Shown: positions 28,239 through 38,819 of the stretch, one piece after another
Layout of the letters: every line of letters begins with the position of its first letter
How positions within the stretch are numbered: the stretch's first letter is position 1
NCBI GenBank assembly: GCA_023055355.1
Contig: JALJCS010000001.1
Location: forward strand, 23,745,881 to 23,809,880
Direction: 5' to 3'
DNA length: 64,000 nt
From: Agelaius tricolor
Taxonomy: Eukaryota > Chordata > Aves > Passeriformes > Icteridae
Notes under the pieces: generated by a model
What the model saw: only the letters and a program-made list of their open reading frames with translations
The model's database searches: none
Told to the model about the DNA's origin: nothing
Made by a program: the position numbers and the translations under genes

Positions 28239-28244
28239 ACTTAC
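28239..28244 (-). other. Strong minus-strand splice donor (candidate end of non-coding exon 1 at 28,245)
   Basis: Read on the minus strand the sequence is GCCGGAG|GTAAGTGCC, a near-perfect donor inside a CpG island. The exon would lie at higher coordinates. A long pyrimidine tract (28,292-28,345 read on the minus strand) followed by CAG at 28,274-28,276 could instead make a 29-nt internal exon (28,245-28,273). Confidence 0.45.
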
Positions 28245-28291
28245 CTCCGGCACGGCCTCCCCCGCCCGCCGAGCTGCCGAGTCCGTGATGC

Positions 28292-28345
28292 AAAAAGAAA
28301 GAAAGAAAAAAAAAAAAAAGAAAAAGAAAAGAAAAAGAAAAAAAA
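28292..28345. repeat. A/G-only tract (GAAA-type microsatellite)
   Basis: Uninterrupted purines with GAAA and GAAAA units and a long A run. On the minus strand it is a pyrimidine tract inside the CpG island, just upstream of a donor. It is likely length-polymorphic. Confidence 0.9.
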
Positions 28346-28793
28346 TCCCCGGTGTCAGCAAATCGCTGTCAAATAATTTCCTTGCAGAGCAGGGAGCCGG
28401 GAAAAGCAGAAGCAGGAGGGGGAGGAGGCTGCGGGAGGCGGCGGGATCCCTCCGCCGCGATGGGTCTGGCCCCGGGTAGCGAAGCAGGAAGTAAGGTGTC
28501 GGTGGCGCCGCGGCCGCCCGGCCCCGCGGCGGGGCGAGGGGCGCCCGCCGCCCCCGGGGGCCCGCCCGCCGCCGGCCGTGCGCCGCCGCCGCCGCCTCCC
28601 TCCCTCTCTCCCTCCCTCCCGCTCCGCCGCGCCGCGGTCTGGCCGGCAGCCCCTCCTCTCAGGGCGGTGAGCGCAGCGCAGGTGCCGGGGCCACTGGCGG
28701 CGACCTGTCAGCGGCTCCCGCCGGGTCGGCGGGGTGCGGGCGAGGGGCTGCCGCGGGATCCCGCCGCATGCCGCAGGGCGCCGGGGCCGGGCA

Positions 28794-28816
28794 CCGCTCC
28801 CGCTCCCGCTCCCGCC
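28794..28816. repeat. CCCGCT hexanucleotide run
   Basis: Nearly four copies of the hexamer cgctcc inside the CpG island. No coding meaning is claimed. Confidence 0.8.
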
Positions 28817-29115
28817 CCGGCGGCGGCGCCGGGGGACGACACCGCGCCAGCCCTGGGGCCGAGGGGGTCCCGCGCCGAGGGGCCGGGATGCAGGGGTGCT
28901 CCCCCGGCGCCGCGGTGTCATCCGGAGCGGGGCAGCCGCGTCGGGGCCGGGGGCTGCGGGCGCTGTGGCCCGGCCTCCCCCAGCCCCGGGGCGCCGGAGG
29001 GGGAAAGTGGCCGCGGTAAAGGCGGGCTCGCTCTCACCCGGGAGCTCTCCTGCCCTGAGCGGGGAAGGGCTGCTGCGCCTGCCGGGGCCGCCTCCGGCTC
29101 CAGGGCGGCTCCTCC

Positions 29116-30239
29116 GCCTTGGGTTAATTTAGAAGTTAATTCTCTAATACAGCGAGCGATGTAGGAACTTGCTCCTGTGGTCACTGATCTTTGCCATTGG
29201 TCGTCCTAAATGATTTTTTTTTAAAGTCTGCAGAAACATTTTGGTGAAATACCTCATCGGTCCTTCTTTCCTTGGGCTCGGCATTTGCATTAGATTGCAC
29301 CAAAATGTTCCCTCGCAGGGAAGGATTTTACATCTTGGGGACAGATACGTGATGCATACAGCTTATGCAGTGCTCTGTTTAAGCTCACGGACAATGACAG
29401 ACTGTAAGAAACCGTAGCTGGGAAGAGAGAAACTGAAACGGGGATGGTTATAGGCCTACTTCTGCCTTCAAAGAGGGAAAAAACCCCAACAGACAAAACT
29501 CTCAAGGGTTATAACTGGAACAGAAAAAGGTCTTTGGTGTTAGCATTTGTGATTCAGCCTTACATTATAATGGTTACCAGCAGCCTCATTTTCTTTTTAT
29601 GGTCATCCTGGTTTCCTGGTTGCATGACACTTCCATCGGCCCCCTGTTCTTAATAATTTAACCTTTTATGAAATTGTTTTGATTTACAGTGTAGATTAGA
29701 GCAAGAGTGAAAAAGTATGATATCACCCCTTGGCTATTAAATTTCTTTGAAGTATGCACAAATGTGAGAAAGTCTTGTTTTCTTCCTCGCCAGCTACTAA
29801 TTTTCTAATTTTATTTTTACTTAACTGAAGAATACCATTCCAATATTGTAAGTTCTCTGTGCTGAGCTCTGCTAAATCTATGCTGAGTTTTGGATTCAAT
29901 GTTGGCTTGTTTGCTTGCTGGAGTCCTAAGTCATATAAACTATGATGAAAATAGAATTAAAACCACAACTCAAAATGTGCTTTGCCTCTGTTTGTTTTTT
30001 GTGTCTAGTCTGGAACCCAGAATAGACCATATTACTTGTGATTTCCAAAATGACCTCTGAAAATAAGCAATGGAATTTAACAGTCTTTCTAGGTTTGTCT
30101 CAGCATCTCTACTTCTCCAGTTAATCAATACAAGCAAATCTCTGTTGAATCAGCTAGGTGGTATTTGATTTGCCTGAAACACAAGTGTTAGTGGTATAAC
30201 TCAAAATAGAAGCAAATGTCTAATTTAAATTTCAGCAAA
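29116..30239. other. AT-rich intergenic stretch, no feature recognised
   Basis: Between the CpG island and the tRNA-Ile SINE I see only unique-looking AT-rich sequence without homologous open frames. Confidence 0.6.
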
Positions 30240-30377
30240 GAATCATTAGCTCAGTTTGTTAGAGCATGGTGCTAGTAAGGCCAAGATTGTGTCTTTGCCT
30301 CCAGTATGGGCCATTCACTTAAGAGCTGGACTTGATGATCCTTGTGGGTTCCTTCCAACCCAGAATATTCTGTGATT
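30240..30377 (+). mobile_element. SINE: tRNA-Ile-derived head with CR1-like tail
   Basis: Bases 30,240-30,313 align without gaps over 74 nt to a tRNA-Ile: TTAGCTCAG D arm with A box, TTAGAGCATGGTGCTA, AAGGCCAAG, and the acceptor end GTATGGGCCA. The anticodon and T arm are decayed. The tail is CR1-like (GGACTTGATGATCCTTGTGG, then TTCCTTCCAACCCAGAATAT, ending TCTGTGATT). This head-plus-CR1-tail architecture is the TguSINE1-type family known from passerines and moved by CR1 machinery. It is a transposon copy, not a tRNA gene. Confidence 0.85.
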
Positions 30378-30689
30378 ATCAAACAGCCTTCTGACATGCT
30401 ATAAATTGCACCCATCTTACTCTGCCATAACAAGTTTAGCTATACAAAACTCTTAGCTCAGGACAACATTTCCATTAAATTGTGTGGGCTGGCTATAGCC
30501 AGACTGCATTCTTTGTGTTTATCCTGCCAGTTATGAGTTGGTCTCCATCAAAAGCACAAAACCTTAATTTGTGTTCTCAGTTTTCCTGATCCTTCTTCTA
30601 ATCTTTTAAGGATTTGAGTATCAAGCTTCCCACTTTTGAATAAAAAAAATCAGACCGTGGTTTACAGTATTCAACCTCAGAATAATTCT

Positions 30690-31060
30690 ATGGGCTTGTC
30701 GTGATGCTGTTCAACAAGGCTTTGGCAGGGATACCTGGCGAGTTGGTGCGCTGGGAGCCCTGAAGCCGGGGTGATGTCCTGGCCGGCCCAGCCGCCCGCT
30801 TGCTGCTGTCAGAAGAGGGAGACCTTGCCCTCTCTTCCCTGCCCGCCGAGCTGGCTCGGCTCGCCAAGCCAGAGCACTATTCCCTGTCTGGGCTAAGTTC
30901 CTGCCATTTTGGGGAGCTCCCTGGGAGATCCGCCCGGGGAGCTGGGGGCCGCGGGGCGGGGAGGGCCAGGGGAGCCCTGCAGCCGGTGGGCACGGTGGCT
31001 CCGCTGCCTCCAAACCCCCAGCGCTTCCGAACAACACAAAAGCAGCGAATGTCTTACGGT
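30690..31060. other. Small orphan CpG-rich patch
   Basis: About 370 bases clearly richer in GC and CpG than the flanking AT-rich sequence, 1.6 kb to the right of the large CpG island. It ends near a plus-strand donor-like ACG|GTAACT and a minus-strand donor-like ACC|GTAAGA (about 31,048-31,056). It could be an alternative promoter of the leftward gene or a lncRNA start. No coding homology is recognised. Confidence 0.5.
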
Positions 31061-32815
31061 AACTGCCGTCCCTCTGTCAGAGTCTTGTCAGCAAATAATG
31101 CATTTTAATTTTTTTCTAAGCGGGGCTGTTTCAGAAATGAAAGCATTACAGAAGTTTAGGAGTGACAGAGGTCTCTGATCATCCTCCTGGTTCATTCCTT
31201 TCTGGCACAGAATTGCTGTGTCATTATTTTCCCAAATGCCTTCGTTTTTATTAGAAGGCTTCACCTTGAATTTGTAGGCTTTCCAAGAAAGACAATGCTG
31301 AAGAAAACATACTATGGCTGTGGTAGGAGGCAATATACCTTTGTTAAACAACTGGACTCATTAAAATAAAACCACTTCAGACACAATCACATTTATGCAA
31401 GTATCTTACTGGTCAGAGTCGCAGCAGCCAAAATACAGATGTTCATCCAGTTTCTTGGTTTTAGATGCCTGTTCCCAGGTGGAATTTTGATTGTGGATGA
31501 TATCCTTAAAAAAAAAAAAAAATCAGACTGTAATTATCTGATTTCATTGAAAAAGACTAATGACAGGCTTATATTTGTTTCAAGGGGGAGCTTTTGAGCC
31601 ATAAATTGTACTGATGGATTTAGGTTTAAAAGCAAGTTCAGTTTCAGAACATGACATTCGACATAATGTGGACTTTATATTTGTAATTGAGATTATGGCC
31701 TTATTTTCCAGAAAAATAAAAGCCATTATGGAAATTTCAAGAGATGACAAATCTGCCCTTTGGTACCTGTTCTTTTGGTGTAATTACTGATCCACCCTGT
31801 TGTTAAATGCTTGACCTTGATTTTTCTTTTCAATTTGTGGGTTTCCCAGCATGAAGTTGCTGGTTCTTTCCCTTCTAAATCAGTTTAGTATCATGTGAAT
31901 CTCTTGGATTTAGTCAGTCATTTGTCTCTTTCCTTTTAGATTTATAAGACACACTGGGGTCCTACAAGAGTGGCACTGGTAGAATAGTTTGAAAAAGCCA
32001 AATGTGTTTTCTGTGATCACATTCCCTGTTGCAGTGAAAGGGAAGTAGACACAGCTTCCACAACCTAAAAACACACAAAAAATTACATTATTATTGGCAA
32101 TGGGCTTGCCCAGAGAACAAATGCATAATTCCAGGTTGTCTCTGGAAACATTACTTCTGCTTTGTTTCAAGGTAATGCTAACAACCCTGCTCTTGCCTTG
32201 GTGCTCTTTTCTTTCATGTACATTGGGGTGTGTGTAGTGTTTCTCCCTCTTAGGTCCTGTCACCAGGAAGCTCAGGACATGGAGAGCTTCCAGGATAAAA
32301 TAGCTTACCCTCTTCAGGGTCGCTTCTGACTACATTCATTGCAAGTTAAAAAAATGGCCAAGGGTTGAAATGGAGCTAAATATTTTTAGTAGAAATTAAT
32401 AATTTCTATGAAATGAAATTATTAATTCTAGAAAATGAATAATTTTTAGTAGAAATGCATCAGGACCCCAGCTACTGCAAACTACCATGTACTTTGTCCA
32501 CTTCCACCACCCAGGTGAGGAGCAGGCCTGTGTCAAAAGAACAACATCCCAGCCTTGGTGGTCCAAGTTGGCTCTTGTCCAATGAAGTGGCTGCTCTGAT
32601 TCCAGATATGAGGCAAAGTCATGGATTTCACTGGCAGCCTTATATGATCTCAGACCATGCTGCTGCCATTTGAAAACTAATCCTGGAAGTAAGAGTTTTT
32701 AATTTTATTTTTTCTTTCAGCCAGATTGGTTTGCTGATTGCAGAGCATAAGGAATGGTGCAGGAAATGTGCCAAGGAGGGGAGAGGATGAAAGCATGCTG
32801 CTTTCATTCAGACTG
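31061..32815. other. Intergenic stretch, no gene recognised
   Basis: AT-rich sequence. The only structures seen are a short A run near 31,508 and the direct/inverted repeat at 32,382-32,456. A slightly GC-richer piece at 32,460-32,670 has no recognised homology. Confidence 0.6.
32382..32456. repeat. Direct repeat enclosing a 13-bp inverted repeat
   Basis: ATTTTTAGTAGAAAT occurs at 32,382-32,396 and 32,442-32,456, exactly 60 bp apart. Between them AATTAATAATTTC (32,394-32,406) and GAAATTATTAATT (32,415-32,427) form a perfect inverted repeat with an 8-nt loop. Confidence 0.85.
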
Positions 32816-33322
32816 CTGGTGAAAGCCCTGCTCACAGGGCCCCCTCACTACAAGAAAAAAATTGAGGTGCTGGAACATCTCCAGAGAAGGGCAACAGAGC
32901 TGGTGAAGAATCTGGAGCACAAATGTTATGAGCAGTAACTGAGGGAACGGGGGTCATTTAGCCTGGAGAAAAGGAGTCTCAAGGGAGACCTCACTGCTGT
33001 CCACAGCTACTGGAAAGGAGGCTGTAGCAGGGTGGGGGTTGGTCTCTTCACTCAATTAACAAGCAATGGAACTGGAAGAAACAGCCCCTAGTTGCACCAA
33101 GAGAAGTTTAGAATGGGTATTAGGAAAAATTTCTTTATGGAAAATGTAGTCAAGCATTGGAACAGGTTGCTCAGGGAAGTGGTGGAGTTACCATCCCTGG
33201 AGGGATTTAAAAGATGTGCAAGATGTGGTGCTAAGGGAGAGTGGTGGATTTAGTAGTATTAGGTTAATGGTTGGACTCAATCATCCTAAAGGTCTTTTAC
33301 AACCTGAATGATGCTATGAATC
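32816..33322 (+). mobile_element. CR1 LINE, 5'-truncated and diverged
   Basis: Typical CR1 phrases in sense order: CCCCTCACTACAAGAA, ATTGAGGTGCTGGA, TTTAGCCTGGAGAAAAGGAG, GTTGGTCTCTTC, TTAGGAAAAATTTCTTTA, CCATCCCTGGAGGGATTTAA, and the 3' end TTGGACTCAATCATC followed by GATGCTATGAATCT. It is more diverged than the other two copies. The left border is uncertain and may extend to about 32,740. Confidence 0.92.
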
Positions 33323-34654
33323 TTCTCATGAACGCTAAAACAAAAGTGAATTGTGACGGCTAAGGTCCTGCTAGCCCCTATGCAACTTACTGCCTCCAGC
33401 TCCATGGGTTTGCCTCCTGTTTGCACCCAACGCTGACACTACTTCCCTGGTGAGCCAGATCACCTGCCAGTGCTGGCAGAAATGCCCTGTCATGTTTCCC
33501 ATAGATAGCTTCACTGAGTCAGCCAGACAAGCAATAGAAAAGGAGGCTGTGTGCTCAAAAATGGGGTTTACAGCCACACCACTTTAAATTGCCTCTAATT
33601 GTCTCAAAGCCACTGCTGCTATCTCATCTGACAGTTAAGACGCTCTCTAAGAAGGTTGGTTCAGGTAGTGGACAAAAGCAAAAGGAAAACTGAAGCTGCA
33701 CAGATGTTTGCACTGCAGTCAGCTCTGGAAATCCACAAGCACTGGTTTTCTCTCAATGTCAACCTCAGGAACGTTTTAGCAAAGCTTAGAGTTGCCCATC
33801 TCTGAGTCAGACCCTGAGCTGTTGAGCTGCTCCTTCAGCACAACCTGCAGTAGCTGCTCAGCCCTGGGGCTCTGGCCCAGTGCTGGTGGAGCTGGGTGCT
33901 GCTGGATGAGGGAGCCTCCTGGCAGCTCTTGGTAGGACATGGCTTTGACCTTTCTGCATCCCCTGCAGCTGGGCACATGGGAGATACAATGCCACTGCAC
34001 ACGGATGCCCTGAAGCAAATTAAGCCATTAAGTAAAGTGTTTAGGAATATTTTGGTAAAGAAATTACAGATACGCAAGTGAGAAACAGTGATGACTTCAA
34101 GACTTTTTTTCAGCAAGACTATTAGGGTTTTGCAACAAAAAACTATTAGTGTTTTGCAACTGTATGTGAGCCCTAGAGAGGAGAAAGAGCTAGAGACATT
34201 CTTGCTTCATTTGGTTTGTGCCAGTTCCCATTCCTCTTGGAAGAGTTGCTTATACTGTTGTGCTGTCAGGAATAATCTGTGGGCATACACGTGCACATAA
34301 GAGACACAGTGACATGGGCCATCTTGCAGGATCTTGTCCTAGTAAGCAATGCTCCAGTTAGTGTGGCTTTTTCACATGCCAGAAAAGAGGAAATGTTTTA
34401 TTTTATACAATACACTGACATATGTATTTGTAAATTTACAAATTTGTTTAATATATACACATTACATAAATTACATTACATATGTTTGTAAATTATGAAT
34501 GCATAAACATAGAAAACTGAATAATCTTTATAAAACTAACATAAGTGAAAATATTTTTTTTAATAATTTCCAGATTTTAAGTTGATGGCGTGGTTTGAGC
34601 TACTCGGCACTTTAAAACCATTGACTGTGGATCTGAGTTGGGAATACAATCAGA

Positions 34655-34745
34655 GGCCAATAATACTGTCTCCATTTTACAGATGGTTAAAGCAGGGAAC
34701 AGAGGTGGTCCAGTGTCATCCAGGAATGTAGCTGCAGAGGAAAAG
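34655..34745 (+). mobile_element. Probable ancient MIR (CORE-SINE) relic
   Basis: The stretch around CTCCATTTTACAGATGG, followed by GGAACAGAGGTGG, CAGTGTCATCCAGG and TGTAGCTGCAGAGG, tracks the MIR 3' half (CCCATTTTACAGATGAGGAA, CAGAGAGGTTAAG, AAGGTCACACAGCTAG, GGCAGAG) with substitutions and small gaps. Such fragments survive across amniotes. The match is by eye only. Confidence 0.5.
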
Positions 34746-37700
34746 TATGAAAAAAAAAAATCTTATGCCCAATTTGAAATGGTTGGAGCTTTGGCTGACA
34801 TGCAAGAAGCTTTATCCCACTGGCTTTGTATGCGCTCCCAGTGGTAACAGCTGAAAACTGCTCTGTGAAGAAACACACCTTACTCTAAATTTGCTGCTGT
34901 TGTACTGTTGAAAAGAAATACCTAGACCTGTTTGCAGACAAAGATTCAATTAAATTACACTATTTAATGAAAACTGCCTTTACAGAGGCACCATAAACTT
35001 GAAATCCAGTGAAATCCAGTGAATGACAGATTTAAGGTGCTGTTTCCTACTACTTTTGTTGAATGCCCCCACCAATCTTTCTGAATTGTTTTATCTTGGC
35101 TTTAAAAATCTGTTATGTGGTAAAATTGATATATTAAAAAGAGGCTTTAGGATGGCTTGCTACAGAGAGCTGTATTAAATTCTAATGTGTTTGTAGAAGA
35201 AGAGAAATCCTACTTTTGAGTACAGAAGGAAAAATAAGGCTGATTACAATCAAATGTTTTCTAAAGATAAAAGGTTATAGAAAAGATGCATGATGAGAGT
35301 AGAAGGAAGCCTGGCATATTTACTTTAAGTTACAGTTAATCTAAATAACTTTCTGTAACAGAAGGATAATATCTAAATAAAAATATGATTAAGTCACTGT
35401 GGTTCTCTATCGCAACATGCAATGTGTCTGAGTCCACACTGACAACTGATATCAAAATTAAAGTTTTATTCCTTTTTCAGAATTTTGTCTGTTGGAAGTG
35501 GATGCAATATTGGCAATAGCACACTGCATATTGAGTGGAAGAGCACAGACAGTCACCTGTGATCAGAACTATCCCTGTCATCCCATCACCCTACTTTCAG
35601 CCATTTCTGTTTTCTATTTCATATTCCTCAGACAGAAGCAAATGATTTTGCTGATTTAATTCAAAATTGAGTGTATCCTGTGTAGGTTTTGTTGAAGGAG
35701 TTTAAAATAGCCATCCACATCTTCTGCTCTGAACTTTCCCATTCAGAACTGTACCCTGAACTTTTATACAAGTCTTTTATAGTCATATATACCAGTTACT
35801 TCAAGGTCTCACTGTGTCTCTCTTATTTGTTTCTTACATATGTGACAGTGGGCAGATATGCATTTAAACTGTATGGATACTGCTGTCAAGATTTAAAAAT
35901 GCTATTAACTCACATGGCTAGACTCATACTGTATACCCAATATTTATACAGTATATTCTGTTTATAGTGATGTAGGGCACTTTACATCATCAGATAGAAA
36001 TAGGCTGTACTGTTTCACAATTTTACAGTGATGGGAATGCACTTACAGTAGAAGACAAGCTCCTTTACATTTTTGTGTCATTGTTTTCCTTTGGTGGCCC
36101 CAAAACACTTGAAGAGGTGAGAGCTGCACAGAAGAACAGAAAGCAGAAAATGCAGTGAAGTTATTGTTCATCTGCAGTGACACAGGGAACTACAAGGAAC
36201 CCCTATAAAGCAGGTTAACAAAATTAATAGTAGACGAAAACCAATTTGTTGAATAGCTGAGAGAGTTTTTCCAGCAGCAGCTGAAGGGCAGCAGATGACA
36301 AATCCAGGCATATGTAAACATGTGAAGTCTTTCTGATGGACCAATTTTGCTTCTACAGACTCCATCACATTCAAATGGCCTGTGAATCTCCAAATTAGTA
36401 TGTAAGTTGGGAAATTAAACAGGGGATCCCCAAAACAATCTCCTGTAGTGCTCCTGGTGCAAGCTTAGGTCTGTGAGACTAAAGTTCTCAGACTTTTGGG
36501 TCTGTTCTGTTGAGGAAAGAGGCAGTGGTGCAAATTAGGCATGAGATCTTTTTCACAGGTGAAAAAGAAGAGACCTTCTTTTGCGTCACAAAGGTGTGGA
36601 ATTTTCCTATAAAAGTCTCCAAAGTTTTCTTCTAGACAAGGGTAGTATGAGCTGGTCCTCCCATATCTCAGAGCTCCCTGGGAACGCACCAACAATGACT
36701 GGATAACCTAGGGACCAGAAGGCTCATCTTTTAAGTCTGCAGTACCTGCAGCATTGCCAGCTTGCTAGAAAAGCTTGAAGAAATATGGGCAGGAAAAAGA
36801 GGTTTCTCAAATCAACTTTTGCTTTAGTTGATGTGTTGGTCTGCAGAATCCATTTCACTTTATTCAGAAATTTTAACAATAACAAGGCATTGCTTACATT
36901 TGTGTTTCTCTGGGTATATATTTTACAGCTTATGTGTCCTCTTATCATGCCAACACATCCTGTAAACCCCCTTGGGAGGACAAGTACAGCTCTGTGGATG
37001 AGTCCCATGCCAGTTGACTGACTAATCTAGCAGCTACCAATAGCTGAAGAGGCACTGATAATTCCTCTGCACCTCAGACAGGGGCAAAGGAGCTAATTAT
37101 ACTCTGATTGTCTATCAGTTGAGAAAATCCCCAGATGAGGAGTTGTGGGTGTATTTCACTTTTCATACACTACTTGAGTGATGCGCTGGGAACAGAGGAG
37201 GGCAAAAAATAAACTCAGCCCTAATTACTCATACTGAACTTGTGGCCTTCTTAAACTATGTTCAACTCAAGAAGCAAACCTAGGGTTGAGAGAGACTTCT
37301 TCCAGACTTGTTTTAAGACTGTGCCATTAGAGGCTGTGCTCACTGAAGTGTCTGCCAAAAACCTCTTGAGTCTGTGTTTAAGGAGCAGTCCTGCGTGGAG
37401 GTCCTTCCCTGGTGGTGTGCCAGTGTTTTTCCTTTCCTATTAGAAGACTATCTGAAGATCTTGGACTTGTTCCACTCTTAAAATCCAAGCATCTTTATTG
37501 TCTATCTGTCCTTGCAATATGATAGGCCAGAAACTTTTACTGTCTGGCCTTTGTAAGCCTTGTTGCACAATCTGGGTAATATAGATCTCTCAGTTTCCCA
37601 TTTCCACTTCTGTAATGTTTGTTATATTCAATTGTATGTCTTGGGGTTCATTTCTTCAGCTTCTGCCTACACTTTGTGCAGTTTTTCATCTGATCTGCAA

Positions 37701-38772
37701 TTGCTATCTATACTGTCAATCAGCTCATCTCTCTTTATTAGTAATAGATCCAGTCAGTTCTTATGTTTGCATACACTCTAGGATGGTAATGTTTTGTCTT
37801 GCCAGCAGACAGAGATTTTAAAGTTGTGATAATCTATATGCTTGTCTGAGGGATGTGAAAATAGTGTTATGAATGTTGTTTATGAAAACTGGGGTTTGCA
37901 ACCTTCAGTTGTTTTCACATACTGTAGCTGACTGTCCTCAAAGAAGTGACAAGCAGAACAGACAGCGTTGGCAAGCCCATCGTTCACATCTGATCCTAAC
38001 TAACTAACCATGAAAATCCTCAGCATTTTCCCCCAGTTACCTCTATGTAGATACCACTTTGAGGACAGTTTTAGTTAAATCATTCTACACTTTCTTTGCT
38101 CCAATTTAAACTCTGATTAGACCTTATTTCCTCTTCCTAATTTTTTCTTCTACTGACCTTGCACTATGCATAAACATTCTTCATAGGGAAATTAGTGAGC
38201 TATTTGTTGTTAATTTTTTATGTCTTAGTTTTTGTGCCCAGTACATAATGATCCACTTACATCTCGACTTGCATGCTGTAACCTCCACTTTCGACTTCTC
38301 TTTCCTGCCAACAAAGCAAGTTTATTTTCTAATAACTTAAAATACCTCCATTTATCCTTAACTCTCTAAAGATGCTTTCCTCCTTCTTTGTTAATTAATC
38401 CTCTCTGTTTCCAAGGATCCTCTGCCTAGGATTGTGCCTGTCTCCTTCTGTGCCATGTTCTGCTCTGAGCTGGAGAGCGACAGGTAGGCGCTTCTGTCCC
38501 TCTCCCATTCCTGAGCATCGCAGTACAAGGATGCCAGCTTGCCCAAAAGGGACTCTTGGCCAGTTTTTGAGCGAGCATTTTGAAAAGTAGTTAGGCAGTT
38601 TTCCCACTGTAGACAGGCTCGTGGAAGGACCATTAATTACTCACTGCAGGCTTAACTATGGGCAGAAAAAGGGGGCTTTTGTGCAATTGTCAAACCCTCA
38701 CCATTATTTCTACATGTTGGTTTTGTATTTAATAGGATTACATGACTTGTTTGCTCTATATGCCAAAATGGA

Positions 38773-38819
38773 TGGTTCCTTTCAGTAATAAAACAAAGCC
38801 AATAACCTGAAAGGAACCA
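38773..38819. repeat. Perfect 13-bp inverted repeat with 21-nt loop
   Basis: TGGTTCCTTTCAG (38,773-38,785) and CTGAAAGGAACCA (38,807-38,819) pair perfectly. Intergenic, with no known element recognised around it. Confidence 0.85.

Larger units (their letters stand above)
27300..29115 (-). promoter_or_regulatory. Large CpG island, probable promoter of a minus-strand gene (TRERF1 by synteny)
   Basis: About 1.8 kb of very GC- and CpG-rich sequence with abrupt edges. It contains GC boxes, a CCCGCT hexamer run (28,794-28,816), GCC/CCT runs (28,577-28,630), a forkhead-like TGTAAACA (about 28,094) and an ETS core GGAAGTAAGG near 28,488. Several strong splice donors face the minus strand (28,239-28,244 GGAG|GTAAGT; 28,071-28,076 ACT|GTAAGT; 27,930-27,935 CCAG|GTAGGG), suggesting one or more non-coding first exons transcribed leftward. 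In human the neighbour on this side, divergent from UBR2, is TRERF1, a zinc-finger transcriptional regulator with non-coding first exons. The name rests only on that synteny. A bidirectional lncRNA promoter is an alternative. Confidence 0.5.

Noticed and set aside
27247..28479. 410-codon open frame on the plus strand, with overlapping frames of 324 (+) and 372 (-) codons
   Set aside because: All frames stay open because the CpG island is poor in stop codons. The products are Arg/Pro/Ala/Gly-rich with no domain, and the frames overlap each other on both strands.
28352..29164. 270-codon plus-strand frame and a 188-codon minus-strand frame
   Set aside because: Compositional artefacts of the same CpG island. 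No recognisable domain and low-complexity Pro/Gly/Ala content.
30240..30313. tRNA-Ile gene
   Set aside because: The anticodon and T arm are decayed and a CR1-like tail follows, so it is a SINE head.
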